Source: Rhodospirillales bacterium (GTDB lineage Bacteria; Pseudomonadota; Alphaproteobacteria; Rhodospirillales_A; JACZKS01). Taken from it: 36,036 bases of DNA. The notes under the pieces were generated by a model. That model did no database searches. It saw only the letters and a list, made by a program, of their open reading frames with translations, and had not been told where the DNA came from. A program made the translations under genes and the position numbers. The stretch spans positions 1 to 36,036 of the forward strand of contig JABGRG010000039.1 of NCBI GenBank assembly GCA_018648445.1, written 5' to 3'. This document shows, piece after piece, positions 6,672-16,107 of the stretch; within the stretch, counting starts at the first letter, position 1, and each line of letters starts with the position of its first letter.

Positions 6672-9600
6672 ATGCGACTCACGCGCTTTTTCACTCGGGA
6701 AGAAAAATCACCTTATGAGGCGATTGAATTTCGCACGGCGAGCAGCGAAATACGCAATCCTGACGGATCGGTGGTATTTCAGCTCGAGGAAATGGAGGTT
6801 CCGGCCGACTGGTCGCAGGTAGCCTGCGATGTCCTGGCGCAAAAGTATTTCCGCAAGGCTGGCGTCCCGGCCAGACTGAAGACGGTCGAGGAGAACACGG
6901 TTCCCTCATGGCTGTGGTGCAAGGTTCCCGATGAGGCGGCCCTTGCAGCCCTTCCCAAGGAAGAGCGCGACCAAGGTGAAAACAGCGCCACGCAGGTTTT
7001 CGACCGGCTTGCCGGAACCTGGACCTACTGGGGCTGGAAAGGCGGCTACTTCGATTCTGAAGCCGACGCGCGGACCTATTTCGACGAAATGCGCTATATG
7101 CTGTGCGCCCAGATCGCCGCTCCCAATTCGCCGCAGTGGTTCAATACCGGCCTGCATTGGGCCTATGGCATAGATGGCCCGGCCCAGGGCCATCATTATG
7201 TGGACTTTCAAACCGGCGAACTGGTGCAATCCGAATCCGCCTACGAGCATCCGCAACCCCACGCCTGCTTTATCCAAAGCATTAACGACGACCTCGTCAA
7301 CGAGGGCGGGATCATGGATCTGTGGGTGCGTGAGGCGCGCCTGTTCAAATACGGCTCCGGCACCGGCACCAATTTTTCCAATCTGCGTAGCGCCAGCGAA
7401 GGGCTGTCGGGCGGCGGAAAATCGTCCGGCCTGATGAGTTTCCTTAAAATCGGCGACCGCGCGGCGGGCGCCATCAAGTCGGGCGGAACCACGCGGCGCG
7501 CGGCCAAGATGGTGGTCGTCGACATCGACCATCCCGACGTTGAAACCTTCATCAACTGGAAGGTTTACGAGGAACAGAAGGTCGCGGCTCTGGTGGCCGG
7601 ATCGCGGCTCACCAACAAGCACCTTCGCGCCGTTATGGAGGCCTGCCGTGAGGGCGAGGCCGATATCGAAGATCGCCTCGATCCCAAAAAGAACGCAGCG
7701 CTGAAAGCTGCGATCATCGAAGCGCGCAAGGGAATGATCCCGGAAAACTACGTTCAGCGAATCATCCAGTTTGCGCGTCAGGGTTTCACCGAGATCGATT
7801 TCCCCGAATTCTCCACCGATTGGGATTCCGATTCCTACCTGACCGTTTCGGGCCAGAACTCCAACAACACCGTGCGCATCACCAACGATTTTCTGGAAAA
7901 GGTTCTGGGCGACGAAGAATGGGAACTTCTGCGCCGCACCGACGGCGGAGTCGCCAAGAAAATCAAGGCCCGCGACCTGTGGGAACAGATCGGTTATGCC
8001 GCCTGGGCCTGTGCCGACCCCGGAATGCAATACGACACCACCATCAACGAATGGCACACATGCCCCGAATCCGGCCGCATCAATGCTTCCAACCCGTGTT
8101 CGGAATACATGTTCCTGGACGATACGGCGTGCAATCTGGCGTCCCTCAACTTGATGCCGTTCGGGCTTGAGAAGGGCGGCTTCGACGTTGCCGCGTTCGA
8201 GCATGCGGTTCGGTTCTGGACCATCACGCTGGAAATCTCCGTTCTGATGGCGCAGTTCCCGTCGGCTCGCATCGCCGAGTTGTCGTATGAATTCCGCACT
8301 TTGGGCCTCGGCTTCGCCAATATCGGCGGCTATTTGATGGCCAGCGGCATTCCTTACGATTCCCATGAAGCCCGGACCATTTGCGGCGCGATTTCGGCCC
8401 TGATGACGGGCACGGCTTATGCCACGTCGGCTGAAATGGCCGAGGAAATGGGCACATTCCCGGGGCATGAAAAAAACCGTGACGCCATGTTGCGGGTCAT
8501 CGCCAACCACCGGCAAGCGGCCTACGGGGCTGCCGACGGATATGAAGGGCTGTCGATTTTGCCGGTCCCGCTGGACCACGAGAACGCCACCGACGCCACG
8601 TTGAACGCCGCCGCAATGAAAGCCTGGGACAAGGCGTTGGAATTGGGCGCCATTCACGGTTTCCGTAATGCCCAGGTTTCCGTTCTGGCGCCCACCGGAA
8701 CCATCGGGCTGGTCATGGACTGCGATACCACCGGTATTGAGCCCGATTTCGCGCTGGTCAAGTTCAAGAAACTGGCCGGTGGCGGCTACTTCAAAATCAT
8801 CAACCGCGTGGTGCCCCAGGCGCTGTCCCACCTGGGATACGCCGAGGACGAGGTTGAAAAGATCATTGGTTACGCCGTTGGCCATGCGACCCTAAAAGAC
8901 GCGCCGGGCATCAACCATGAAATGCTACGCGAAAAGGGCTTTACCGAGGCAGCGCTGGACGCACTGGAAAAGGCCGTTGCCGACGCCTTCGATATCAAGT
9001 TCGCCTTCAACCGGTGGGCTCTGGGCGAAGAGTTTTGCACCGGCGCTCTCGGCATTTCCACGGCGGAACTGGATGACATGTCGTTTGACATGCTGGCCAA
9101 GCTGGGCTTCTCCAAGGCGGATGTCGCGGCAGCCAATCTGCATGCCTGCGGGGCGATGACGCTGGAAGGGGCTCCGGGCCTCAAAGACGAACACCTTCCG
9201 GTCTTCGACTGCGCCAATCCCTGCGGGCGGTTGGGCAAGCGGTTCCTGTCGGTGGAAAGTCACATCCGCATGATGGCGGCGAGCCAGCCGTTTATTTCCG
9301 GCGCCATTTCCAAGACCATCAACATGCCCAACGACGCCATTATCGACGATTGCAAGGAAGCCTACCTTCTGTCGTGGAAGCTGGGGCTCAAGGCCAATGC
9401 CCTTTATCGCGACGGCTCCAAGCTTTCGCAGCCACTGCAGGCGTCGCTGCTGGACGAAGACGAAATCGATAGCTTTGTCGAGATGCCGAAGACGACGCAG
9501 GCCGAGATCATCGCCGAGCGTGTGGTCGAGCGCGTTATCGAACGCACCGTGCGCAAGCGGCTTCCCGACCGGCGCAAGGGCTACACCCAGAAAGCCGTTG

Positions 9601-10322
9601 TCGGCGGCCACAAGGTTTATCTGCGTACCGGCGAATACGAAAATGGCCGCATGGGCGAGATGTTCATCGACATGCACAAGGAAGGTGCAGCCTTCCGCAG
9701 CCTGATGAACAACTTCGCCATCGCCATCTCGATCGCCCTGCAGTACGGCGTGCCTTTGGAAGAATTTGTCGAGGCCTTCACCTTCACGCGGTTCGAGCCG
9801 TCGGGAATCGTCGAAGGAAACGAAACCATCAAAATGGCGACGTCGATTCTCGACTACATCTTCCGTGAACTGGCCGTTTCATACCTTGGCCGGAACGATC
9901 TTGCCCATGTCGAGCCGCAGGATCTGGCCCCGGATGCGGTGGGCCGGGGTAACAGCGAGGGCGATTTGCCCGAAGCAACCGAAGCCGAAGCTCTGGAAGT
10001 CGTCGGCAGGTTCGCCAGTCAGGGTTTTGTGCGGCGCAATCTGCTGGTGCTGAGGGGTAACGGCGGTGGAAACGGCGGCAGCAACGGTGGAAGCGGAACC
10101 GGCGGGTTGTCCGGTTCCGTGGCCGAGAGCGGTGGGCTCAAGGCGGTTTCCGTCGATGGCGACGTCATTGAGGCCACGGATTCGCGTCTGGCACAGGTCC
10201 GCACGGCCAAGATGCAGGGCTATGAGGGCGATCCTTGCGAAGAGTGCGGCAATTTCACGCTGGTTCGTAACGGCACCTGCATGAAATGCATGACCTGTGG
10301 CGGAACAAGTGGGTGTTCGTAA
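6672..10322 (+). CDS. nrdJ: B12-dependent (class II) ribonucleotide reductase
   Basis: 1216 residues, long-type alphaproteobacterial NrdJ. It reduces ribonucleotides to deoxyribonucleotides with an adenosylcobalamin-derived thiyl radical and works with or without oxygen. Numbered from this start, PHACFIQS holds C199, a redox-active cysteine. NPCSEY gives the active-site N474-C476-E478 set, with C487 in [22 protein letters not shown] is the phosphate-binding loop. A Gly/Asn/Ser-rich linker near residues 1128-1150 connects to a C-terminal cysteine-rich tail with CxxC pairs (CEECGNF, CMKCMTC), the zinc-ribbon/regenerating tail. The ATG at 6672 is chosen because GGGGGAG sits 4 nt upstream and family members begin near [20 protein letters not shown]. 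Two NrdR boxes lie upstream. No classical cobalamin riboswitch was recognised. Confidence 0.97.
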   Translation: MRLTRFFTREEKSPYEAIEFRTASSEIRNPDGSVVFQLEEMEVPADWSQVACDVLAQKYFRKAGVPARLKTVEENTVPSWLWCKVPDEAALAALPKEERDQGENSATQVFDRLAGTWTYWGWKGGYFDSEADARTYFDEMRYMLCAQIAAPNSPQWFNTGLHWAYGIDGPAQGHHYVDFQTGELVQSESAYEHPQPHACFIQSINDDLVNEGGIMDLWVREARLFKYGSGTGTNFSNLRSASEGLSGGGKSSGLMSFLKIGDRAAGAIKSGGTTRRAAKMVVVDIDHPDVETFINWKVYEEQKVAALVAGSRLTNKHLRAVMEACREGEADIEDRLDPKKNAALKAAIIEARKGMIPENYVQRIIQFARQGFTEIDFPEFSTDWDSDSYLTVSGQNSNNTVRITNDFLEKVLGDEEWELLRRTDGGVAKKIKARDLWEQIGYAAWACADPGMQYDTTINEWHTCPESGRINASNPCSEYMFLDDTACNLASLNLMPFGLEKGGFDVAAFEHAVRFWTITLEISVLMAQFPSARIAELSYEFRTLGLGFANIGGYLMASGIPYDSHEARTICGAISALMTGTAYATSAEMAEEMGTFPGHEKNRDAMLRVIANHRQAAYGAADGYEGLSILPVPLDHENATDATLNAAAMKAWDKALELGAIHGFRNAQVSVLAPTGTIGLVMDCDTTGIEPDFALVKFKKLAGGGYFKIINRVVPQALSHLGYAEDEVEKIIGYAVGHATLKDAPGINHEMLREKGFTEAALDALEKAVADAFDIKFAFNRWALGEEFCTGALGISTAELDDMSFDMLAKLGFSKADVAAANLHACGAMTLEGAPGLKDEHLPVFDCANPCGRLGKRFLSVESHIRMMAASQPFISGAISKTINMPNDAIIDDCKEAYLLSWKLGLKANALYRDGSKLSQPLQASLLDEDEIDSFVEMPKTTQAEIIAERVVERVIERTVRKRLPDRRKGYTQKAVVGGHKVYLRTGEYENGRMGEMFIDMHKEGAAFRSLMNNFAIAISIALQYGVPLEEFVEAFTFTRFEPSGIVEGNETIKMATSILDYIFRELAVSYLGRNDLAHVEPQDLAPDAVGRGNSEGDLPEATEAEALEVVGRFASQGFVRRNLLVLRGNGGGNGGSNGGSGTGGLSGSVAESGGLKAVSVDGDVIEATDSRLAQVRTAKMQGYEGDPCEECGNFTLVRNGTCMKCMTCGGTSGCS

Positions 10323-10360
10323 CAATGCGGTTCTCTCCACGATCCTCCCTGTAAACTTGC

Positions 10361-10394
10361 GGGCGCAACCCGAAAATTAAAATCGGGAACGCCC
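10361..10394 (+). terminator. Possible hairpin terminator after nrdJ
   Basis: GGGCG (10361-10365) pairs with CGCCC (10390-10394), and CCCGA (10369-10373) with TCGGG (10383-10387), with a small AA-type internal loop and an A/T-rich apical loop. It is followed by TCACTTTTT. The T tract is short and interrupted, so termination would be partial at best. Confidence 0.35.
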
Positions 10395-10432
10395 TCACTT
10401 TTTGGAAGATCGCCAGCCGCAAGACGGGCTAG

Positions 10433-11443
10433 ATGACAGCGGAATGGCACAACGTAACCGAACGCTTCCACGGATTTATCGGAAGCCTGCATCTCTCGCC
10501 GCTTGAAAAACAGCGCGCGCAGGCGGCGGCATCGGAAATCGTATCGTCTTTGCGCCTGCGCTTTCGACCGACCGACCATCCGGCCCCGTCACTTTTGGAA
10601 CGGAACCAGCCCTACGCACGGGAGAACGATTCTTCCCTGATTGGCGGACACGCGAAAGGGACCGCTCTGAGCCCCGCGCGGCTGATCGATATGGTTTTCG
10701 TCCTTCCGCGCGGACTTCGCCCGACAATCGGCAACCGTCCGGAAATGGAACTGATTTTGGACGAGATGGCGGTCGCATTGAACGGGAAATTCGCCGCCAG
10801 GGAATCACCATCCGGCGATTGGTTGCTGGTGCGCTCGTTCGACGATGTGGCCATTCGCCTGATTCCCGCGTTCAGAACCGTTGGCGAAAACCTGATCGTC
10901 GGCCTTCCTCAACGCAAGCAGATGTGGCTGGCAATGAACCCGGCAGCCGAAGACGCCCGTCTGCGCGCCGCCGATCTTGCCAGCGGCGGTAAAGCAACCC
11001 ACCTGATCATGATGCTCAAGGCATGGCGGCGGTTCCGCAAAGTGCCCATCAGTCCGTTTGCGCTGGAGTTGATGGTTTGCGAATTCGTCCTTGCCTGGAC
11101 GTACCTGCGCCGCAGCCTTCTTTTCTACGATTGGATGATCCGCGATTTTTTCTTTTGGGCGGTACATCAGGTGGGCCGAGAGATTCTCACCCCGGTCGCT
11201 TTGGAATGTGTATCCCTAGGAGATTTGTGGCTGGAGGAAGCGGAGCGTGCCCACATTCTCGCCCAAAACGCCTGCGTTATGGAGCGCGAAAACCGCGATG
11301 CCGAAGCGATCGCCCGGTGGTGCGATGTGTTCGGGCCACGTTTTTCAAATCCCGCCCAAACCCTTATGCCCCCGGATTCGCCGACGGATATCAGCTCGCA
11401 TGCACCCTCCGATTTTCTGCCGGGCATAGGGGACAGAGTCTAA
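10433..11443 (+). CDS. CD-NTase-fold protein with degenerate active site
   Basis: 336 residues. The N-terminal half looks like an SMODS/CD-NTase nucleotidyltransferase (cGAS/DncV-like): LIGGHAKGTALSPARLIDMV (69-88) aligns with the usual G(S/G)xxxGT...P..DxDhhhh motif. LIPAF (143-147) aligns with the strand carrying the third acidic residue. The C-terminal half has the family's helical-core features: MNPAAEDARLRAAD, GGKATHLIMMLKAWRRF (185-201) and SPFALELMV (207-215). However, the first Asp of DxD is Leu (L84), only D86 remains, and the third acidic position is Arg (R142). Catalysis by the two-metal mechanism is therefore unlikely. It may be a pseudoenzyme sensor or scaffold. The start has no strong ribosome site. 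It lies 110 nt after nrdJ and 118 nt before a receiver-MBL protein. No CBASS effector, E1/E2/JAB or HORMA gene adjoins. Confidence 0.65.
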   Translation: MTAEWHNVTERFHGFIGSLHLSPLEKQRAQAAASEIVSSLRLRFRPTDHPAPSLLERNQPYARENDSSLIGGHAKGTALSPARLIDMVFVLPRGLRPTIGNRPEMELILDEMAVALNGKFAARESPSGDWLLVRSFDDVAIRLIPAFRTVGENLIVGLPQRKQMWLAMNPAAEDARLRAADLASGGKATHLIMMLKAWRRFRKVPISPFALELMVCEFVLAWTYLRRSLLFYDWMIRDFFFWAVHQVGREILTPVALECVSLGDLWLEEAERAHILAQNACVMERENRDAEAIARWCDVFGPRFSNPAQTLMPPDSPTDISSHAPSDFLPGIGDRV

Positions 11444-11561
11444 AAATCAGCGCTGCCGCCCCGGTAACATTGCATCCACACCCACCTTTGGATTATTCTC
11501 GCCATCAAGAATACGCCCGAGTTCAGAGGCGTTCCCATTTCACGAGAAAAGAAAAAATAAC

Positions 11562-12797
11562 ATGAGAGACAGGAAACTGCGGTTTTTTGTGGTCGACGAT
11601 GACCCGGACTTTGTCGAGTACGTTATTGCCCTGCTTGAGAGCGAGGGACAGACAATTACGGGGCTCGTCGGAAGCGAAACCGCCTTGGAGCAAATCGTCG
11701 AAGCGGCCCCCGATTGCGTCCTTATCGACCTGATGATGCCGGGAACCGACGGCCTTGAACTTTGCAAGCAACTCAGCGGGCGCAAGGAATTGCGCAACAC
11801 AAAGTTCATTATTGTTTCCGGCAAGCCCTACGAAGTGGACCGCGCACGGTCTTTCGAATTCGGCGCTCACGGCTATATCAACAAGCCACTCGACCGCAGC
11901 ACCTTCCTGGACTCGGTTTTTCGCATTGTCGACGACATGATGGAGCTAACGTTCTGGGGCGTTCGCGGCACCCTGCCCGTTCCTGGCAAGGGTTCGCTGA
12001 AATACGGCGGCAACACGTCCTGCGTTTCAATCGAATTCGCCAAGGGGCAGCTTTTGGTTTTCGATGCCGGCAGCGGCATCAAGAACCTGTCGGACCGGCT
12101 TTCCGCTCAGCGTCGCACCCGGATGGAAGCGAAAATTTTCATATCCCATCCTCATTGGGACCATATCAACGCCCTGCCGTTCTTCACGCCGCTATACATC
12201 CCGGGCAACGAGTTTGAAATCATGGGCGCGTCGCACGGCGACATCAATATGCGCCAGATGATTTCGGCCCAGATGGATGGCACCTACTTCCCCATTCGCA
12301 TCAAGCAATTTGGCGGGCGCGTGTATTTTCGCGACCTCGAGGAAGAAGAGTTCGCGCTCGGCAACGGCGTAACCATCAAGACCAAGCTGCTGAACCATCC
12401 GGGAAAATGCCTGGGCTACCGGGTGGAATACGAAGGGCGCTCGATCTGCTACGTCACGGACAACGAACTTGATCTTGAAGACAGCGAATTTTACAACCCG
12501 TTCTATGTAAAAAACCTGATCAACTTCGTTCAGGGGACAGACGTCCTGATCACCGATACGACCTATTCAGACGAAGAATACAAAACCAAGGTTGGGTGGG
12601 GTCATTCGTGTGTGGGGCGTGTCGTCGATCTGGCCCATGAAGCGGGCGTCAAGACCCTACACCTGTTCCATCACGACCCGGACCAGACGGACGCCGATAT
12701 CGACCGCAAGCTGGAACAGGCTTCGGCCCTTCTCAAGGAGAAGGGTTCGAAAACGCAGTGTATTGCGCCGACAGAGGGACAGGTCTTCAAGATTTAG
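11562..12797 (+). CDS. Response-regulator receiver / metallo-beta-lactamase fusion
   Basis: 411 residues. Residues 1-125 are a complete receiver domain: acidic pocket D12-D14, phospho-acceptor D56 in CVLIDLMMPGTDG, S86 and K108 in YINKPL. Residues about 128-411 are an MBL-fold hydrolase of the Lactamase_B_2 type: FWGVRGTLPVPGKGSLKYGG, NTSCVSIEF, VFDAGSGI, the metal motif SHPHWDH (195-201), H279, D300 in YVTDNE, and FHHDP near 369-373. Metal ligands look intact. This MBL type includes phosphodiesterases and tRNase-Z relatives, so phosphorylation-controlled hydrolysis of a phosphodiester (cyclic nucleotide or other) is plausible but unproven. No histidine kinase is adjacent. It follows the degenerate CD-NTase and precedes a RidA gene by 37 nt, likely cotranscribed. 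Confidence 0.85.
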   Translation: MRDRKLRFFVVDDDPDFVEYVIALLESEGQTITGLVGSETALEQIVEAAPDCVLIDLMMPGTDGLELCKQLSGRKELRNTKFIIVSGKPYEVDRARSFEFGAHGYINKPLDRSTFLDSVFRIVDDMMELTFWGVRGTLPVPGKGSLKYGGNTSCVSIEFAKGQLLVFDAGSGIKNLSDRLSAQRRTRMEAKIFISHPHWDHINALPFFTPLYIPGNEFEIMGASHGDINMRQMISAQMDGTYFPIRIKQFGGRVYFRDLEEEEFALGNGVTIKTKLLNHPGKCLGYRVEYEGRSICYVTDNELDLEDSEFYNPFYVKNLINFVQGTDVLITDTTYSDEEYKTKVGWGHSCVGRVVDLAHEAGVKTLHLFHHDPDQTDADIDRKLEQASALLKEKGSKTQCIAPTEGQVFKI

Positions 12798-12834
12798 GGC
12801 GCCCGCGGGCCAATTTAATAAAAGAGGGAACATC

Positions 12835-13302
12835 ATGCCGGGAACCATTGACGCACGCCTTGCCGAACTTGGAATTGACTTGCCGCAGGGTCCGGCGCCC
12901 GTTGCCAACTACGTGCCCTTCGTCGTCACCGGCAATCTCGTTTTCATTTCGGGGCAAGTCCCCTTGATCGACGGAAAGCCGCAGTACTTTGGCCACCTCG
13001 GCGATCCCCATGGCGTGGACGAAGGGTATGAGGCGGCCCGTTTTTGCGGCCTCAACGTCATCGCCCAGTTGCGCAACGCCTGCGGCGGCGATCTCGACCG
13101 GGTGGTGCGTGTGGTCAAGCTGGTCGGTTTCGTCGCTTCGACGCCTGCCTTCACGGACGCGCCGAAGGTGGTCAACGGCGCATCCGATCTTATGGTCGAG
13201 GTCTTCGGCGAGGCTGGCCGCCATGCCCGTTCCGCGGTGGGCGTGTCGAGCCTGCCGCTGGGTGTCGCCGTCGAGGTGGAAGCCATTTTCGAAATCAAGT
13301 GA
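12835..13302 (+). CDS. RidA/YjgF-family protein (arginine retained)
   Basis: 155 residues, somewhat longer than E. coli RidA. RidA-like proteins hydrolyse reactive enamine/imine intermediates from PLP enzymes. Seen: NLVFISGQVPLIDG (34-47), the G-D-L-D-R-V-V-R-V-VKLVGFVAS region, and HARSAVGVSSLPLGVAVEVE with the conserved arginine R132 and glutamate E149. Those two residues define deaminase-competent members. The extended N terminus and loop match the COG0251 subgroup common in alphaproteobacteria rather than the short archetypal RidA. A GAGGGA ribosome site precedes the ATG. Position between the REC-MBL gene and the FemAB-like gene suggests one transcription unit. Confidence 0.9.
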   Translation: MPGTIDARLAELGIDLPQGPAPVANYVPFVVTGNLVFISGQVPLIDGKPQYFGHLGDPHGVDEGYEAARFCGLNVIAQLRNACGGDLDRVVRVVKLVGFVASTPAFTDAPKVVNGASDLMVEVFGEAGRHARSAVGVSSLPLGVAVEVEAIFEIK

Positions 13303-13347
13303 CCGGTAGGGCTTGCCGCCCGCACTCACCGCGCTCATTTATCGTTC

Positions 13348-14514
13348 ATGCTCGATAATCGTGAAGCCATTTCAATCGGGGTAATCGAAAGCTTGGCGGA
13401 TATTCCGGCAAGCGCGTGGGATGCCTGCGTGGGATCGAGCAATCCGTTTGTGCGCCACGCTTTCCTCAGGTCGTTCGAAGATAGCGGCACCGTCTGCCCC
13501 GATACGGGCTGGCTGGGCCAGCACATGATCATAGAGGACGGCGTTGGCGGCATTCGCGCCTGTGCGCCGCTCTATCTGAAAAGCCATTCCTACGGCGAGT
13601 ACGTCTTTGACTGGGCCTGGGCCGACGCCTGCGAACGCGCGGGCGGAAGCTATTACCCGAAGCTGCAATCGGCGGTGCCGTTTACCCCCGTCACCGGCCC
13701 GCGCTTGATGGTGCGGCCCGGCGAGACAGAACCGCTGCGCGAAGCCTTGCTGGGCGGGATGGTCCAGTTGGCCGAACGGCTGGAGGTTTCGTCCTTTCAC
13801 ATCACCTTCCCCACCAAGGACGAGTGGAAGCTGATGGGGGATGTCGGCCTCTTGCAACGCATCGGCCAGCAGTTTCACTGGAAAAACGAGGGCTACGCGA
13901 CCTTCGATGATTTCCTGGCCCAGCTTTCGTCGCGCAAACGCAAGGCCATTCGCAAGGAGCGCCGCGCCGTCACCGAACACGGCATTCGCATTCGTCACCT
14001 GGTCGGCAACGACATCACGGAAAGCCATTGGGACGCCTTCTATGGATTCTATCTGAACACGTCGGACCGCAAATGGGGGCCGACCTACCTGAACCGTGAG
14101 TTCTTTTCGCTCCTGCATCAAAACATGGGCAGCAACGTCCTCCTCATCATGGCCGAAAGCGAAGGCAGCCCGGTCGGCGCGGCCCTCAACCTGATCGGCG
14201 GGGACACCCTTTTCGGCCGCTACTGGGGCTGCTCGGAACACTTCAAGTTTCTGCATTTCGAGACCTGCTACTATCAGGCCATCGATTTCGCCATTGCCCG
14301 CAGACTGGCATGGGTCGAAGCCGGCGCGCAGGGTCCGCACAAAATCCAGCGCGGCTACCTGCCCACCCCCACCTACAGCGCCCACTGGATTGCCGATGCC
14401 CGCTTTCGCAACGCGGTTTCCCATTTCCTCGATGAAGAACGCCGCGAGATCGAGTTGAATCACCACGAACTGACGCAGGCGTCACCGTTTCGGAAAGAAG
14501 AGCCCCCGGAGTGA
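13348..14514 (+). CDS. FemAB/GNAT-like acyltransferase (DUF482)
   Basis: 388 residues. Matches the COG3146/DUF482 family annotated as predicted peptidoglycan-biosynthesis or GNAT acyltransferases. Seen: NPFVRHAFLRSFEDSG near residues 32-47, CAPLYLKSHSYGEYVFDWAW, the basic RKRKAIRKERR helix, ESHWDAFYGFYLNTSDRKWG, and the C-terminal EAGAQGPHKIQRGYLPTPTY signature with YSAHWI. The enzyme substrate is not established. A role in transfer of an amino-acyl or acetyl group in cell-envelope metabolism is an inference from family name only. It follows ridA by 45 nt. No clear ribosome site precedes the ATG, so translation may depend on the upstream gene. Confidence 0.85.
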   Translation: MLDNREAISIGVIESLADIPASAWDACVGSSNPFVRHAFLRSFEDSGTVCPDTGWLGQHMIIEDGVGGIRACAPLYLKSHSYGEYVFDWAWADACERAGGSYYPKLQSAVPFTPVTGPRLMVRPGETEPLREALLGGMVQLAERLEVSSFHITFPTKDEWKLMGDVGLLQRIGQQFHWKNEGYATFDDFLAQLSSRKRKAIRKERRAVTEHGIRIRHLVGNDITESHWDAFYGFYLNTSDRKWGPTYLNREFFSLLHQNMGSNVLLIMAESEGSPVGAALNLIGGDTLFGRYWGCSEHFKFLHFETCYYQAIDFAIARRLAWVEAGAQGPHKIQRGYLPTPTYSAHWIADARFRNAVSHFLDEERREIELNHHELTQASPFRKEEPPE

Positions 14515-14709
14515 ACCGCAGCGAAGCAACTAAGCCCTCCCCGCCTACAACCTACGTGGCGTATGTTTTCATTGACAACTTTCACCTTAAGGGGGTACCG
14601 ACGTTGGTTGGGTATGCTTGGCGGGGAACCGTCATTACAGTCACCGAAACCTTGCAATAACCTTGGTTACCGCTATTTTGTTACCGTTACAATATGGAAG
14701 GATAGGTGC

Positions 14710-15429
14710 ATGCCTGCCAGTCTTGCTCTTGGGAAACCGTTGACGGGGGCCGTACTCATGCGGCTAGCCGCCGAAGGTATGATTCGCGGGGTGGTTGACG
14801 TAGGGCCCGGATGCGGCGTTTATTCGCGTCTTTTTCGTTCGCTTCTTGGTGACGTTCCCTGGACGGCGATTGAGGTTTGGGCACCCTACGTCAGGCAGTA
14901 CATCCTTAACGACCTATACGACCGGATTGTGATTGGCGACATCCGCTATCTGGATATCAAAAAGGTTGGAGAAGACGGAGTGTTTCTATTCGGTGATGTT
15001 CTCGAACATATGACGATAGACGATGCGGTAGAGGTGGTCGAAAATGCCAGTCACCATGCTCGATTGATGGTTTTGTCGGTACCAATCGGTTGTTGGCCGC
15101 AAGGCGAGGTTGATGGCAATGTTTTCGAGACCCATGTCGAGGAAAATCTATCAAATCAAGATATTACCGATAACTTTCCCAATCTTTGCGCCGCCCGGAC
15201 GTTCCTCGATTCCCGCGGACGCGGGGTTAGTGTCTTTTTCGCGGCTGCCGAAGAGGCGGATCGGGAGAAGATCGCGCGATTCGTCGACGAAGAGGAACGG
15301 GCGATGGTGGATACGATTGGGTCGGGCGTCCTGCAACAGGCGTTCGTCGATTTCGGTAATGACCGCGCTTGCGCCGAATTCCAGGACCAGATCGTTGCCT
15401 GCCTCCAAAGATCCGATGGCGTGAATTGA
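14710..15429 (+). CDS. Class I SAM-dependent methyltransferase
   Basis: 239 residues. The Rossmann SAM-binding motif I is VVDVGPGCGVYSRLF (28-42). The acidic residue after strand 2 is E55 in AIEVW. DVLEHM (96-101) is the motif-IV-like segment seen in many small-molecule or glycan methyltransferases. The C-terminal half has no recognised motif. The ATG at 14710 is chosen over an upstream in-frame start at 14563 because GGAAGGATAGG precedes it and homology-like sequence begins there. Third codon positions are visibly richer in A/T than in neighbouring genes, suggesting horizontal acquisition. Substrate unknown; a glycan or lipid methyltransferase of a surface-polysaccharide type is possible. 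Confidence 0.75.
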   Translation: MPASLALGKPLTGAVLMRLAAEGMIRGVVDVGPGCGVYSRLFRSLLGDVPWTAIEVWAPYVRQYILNDLYDRIVIGDIRYLDIKKVGEDGVFLFGDVLEHMTIDDAVEVVENASHHARLMVLSVPIGCWPQGEVDGNVFETHVEENLSNQDITDNFPNLCAARTFLDSRGRGVSVFFAAAEEADREKIARFVDEEERAMVDTIGSGVLQQAFVDFGNDRACAEFQDQIVACLQRSDGVN

Positions 15430-15541
15430 ACGGTTAGACTACCCAAGTTTTCGGAGGCTGGCCGCTTGGCATACCAGCGATTCACCCACCCTTAACTCTT
15501 CGCCCTTATCCTGATTCCGGACAGAAAACCGGATTGGGACA

Positions 15542-16105
15542 ATGAGCAGAGTATTCTTCGTGATGGTAGCCGTCGCCGTTTTGCTGGGCAAATCGTTTGC
15601 GGCGGCCTCTCCGCTTCGTGAATCGCCGGAAAACCCGTATCTCGTTCAGATTAAGGCGCAGTGCGTCATGCCGCGTAAATCTAACAATCGCGACATTCTG
15701 GTCAACGCCTGCAAGCAGTGCCGGGCAGTCACGGTGCAGCGGCACAAACGCGGCGGCGGGTTTCCCATCAAGCGCGAGTTTCGCGTTCCGGCGCGCGGTA
15801 AGGTTCAGCTTTCGTTTCGCGGATCGGGCAAGGTACGCGTTATTGCCGATGCGCCTTGCGATCAGCCCGACGTCGTGGACAAATACGAGATCAAGGACTG
15901 CGCCAAAATCGCCAAACTGAAAAACGGCTCCCCGGCGTTGCTAAACGCCTGTCCGGTTTGCCGCGGGGTCGTTCTGGAAAAAGTCGCTGCCAACGGGCGC
16001 AAGGAACGAGGCACCTACATGGTCGGCGCGCGCACGGCGCTGCCGGTTCCCTTGCGCGGCGCGGCAAGGCTTCAGATCGTTAACGAAATTCCCTGCAAGA
16101 AATAA
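15542..16105 (+). CDS. Secreted protein with duplicated four-cysteine module
   Basis: 187 residues, not a recognised family. A signal peptide is evident (VFFVMVAVAVLLGKSFAAA, cleavage near residue 22). The mature protein is two tandem copies of one module. Module 1 has C41, C57, C60, C106; module 2 has C120, C137, C140, C185. Spacings are 16/3/46 and 17/3/45. Shared text includes L(V/L)NAC..CR.V and a terminal PC. The protein is basic. Eight regularly placed cysteines suggest two disulfide-bonded or metal-binding periplasmic domains. It ends 2 nt before the convergent clpA stop. No function can be assigned. Confidence 0.75.
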   Translation: MSRVFFVMVAVAVLLGKSFAAASPLRESPENPYLVQIKAQCVMPRKSNNRDILVNACKQCRAVTVQRHKRGGGFPIKREFRVPARGKVQLSFRGSGKVRVIADAPCDQPDVVDKYEIKDCAKIAKLKNGSPALLNACPVCRGVVLEKVAANGRKERGTYMVGARTALPVPLRGAARLQIVNEIPCKK

Positions 16106-16107
16106 CG

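Noticed and set aside
6906..8885. Long minus-strand reading frame of about 659 codons opposite nrdJ
   Set aside because: It is the antisense shadow of a highly conserved GC-rich gene and has no family resemblance of its own. The same applies to the long antisense frames at 3010-4206 and 34686-36011.
10433..13302. CBASS defence operon
   Set aside because: A CD-NTase-like gene is present, but its catalytic residues are missing, and no effector, ubiquitin-like conjugation, HORMA/TRIP13 or other CBASS component adjoins it.
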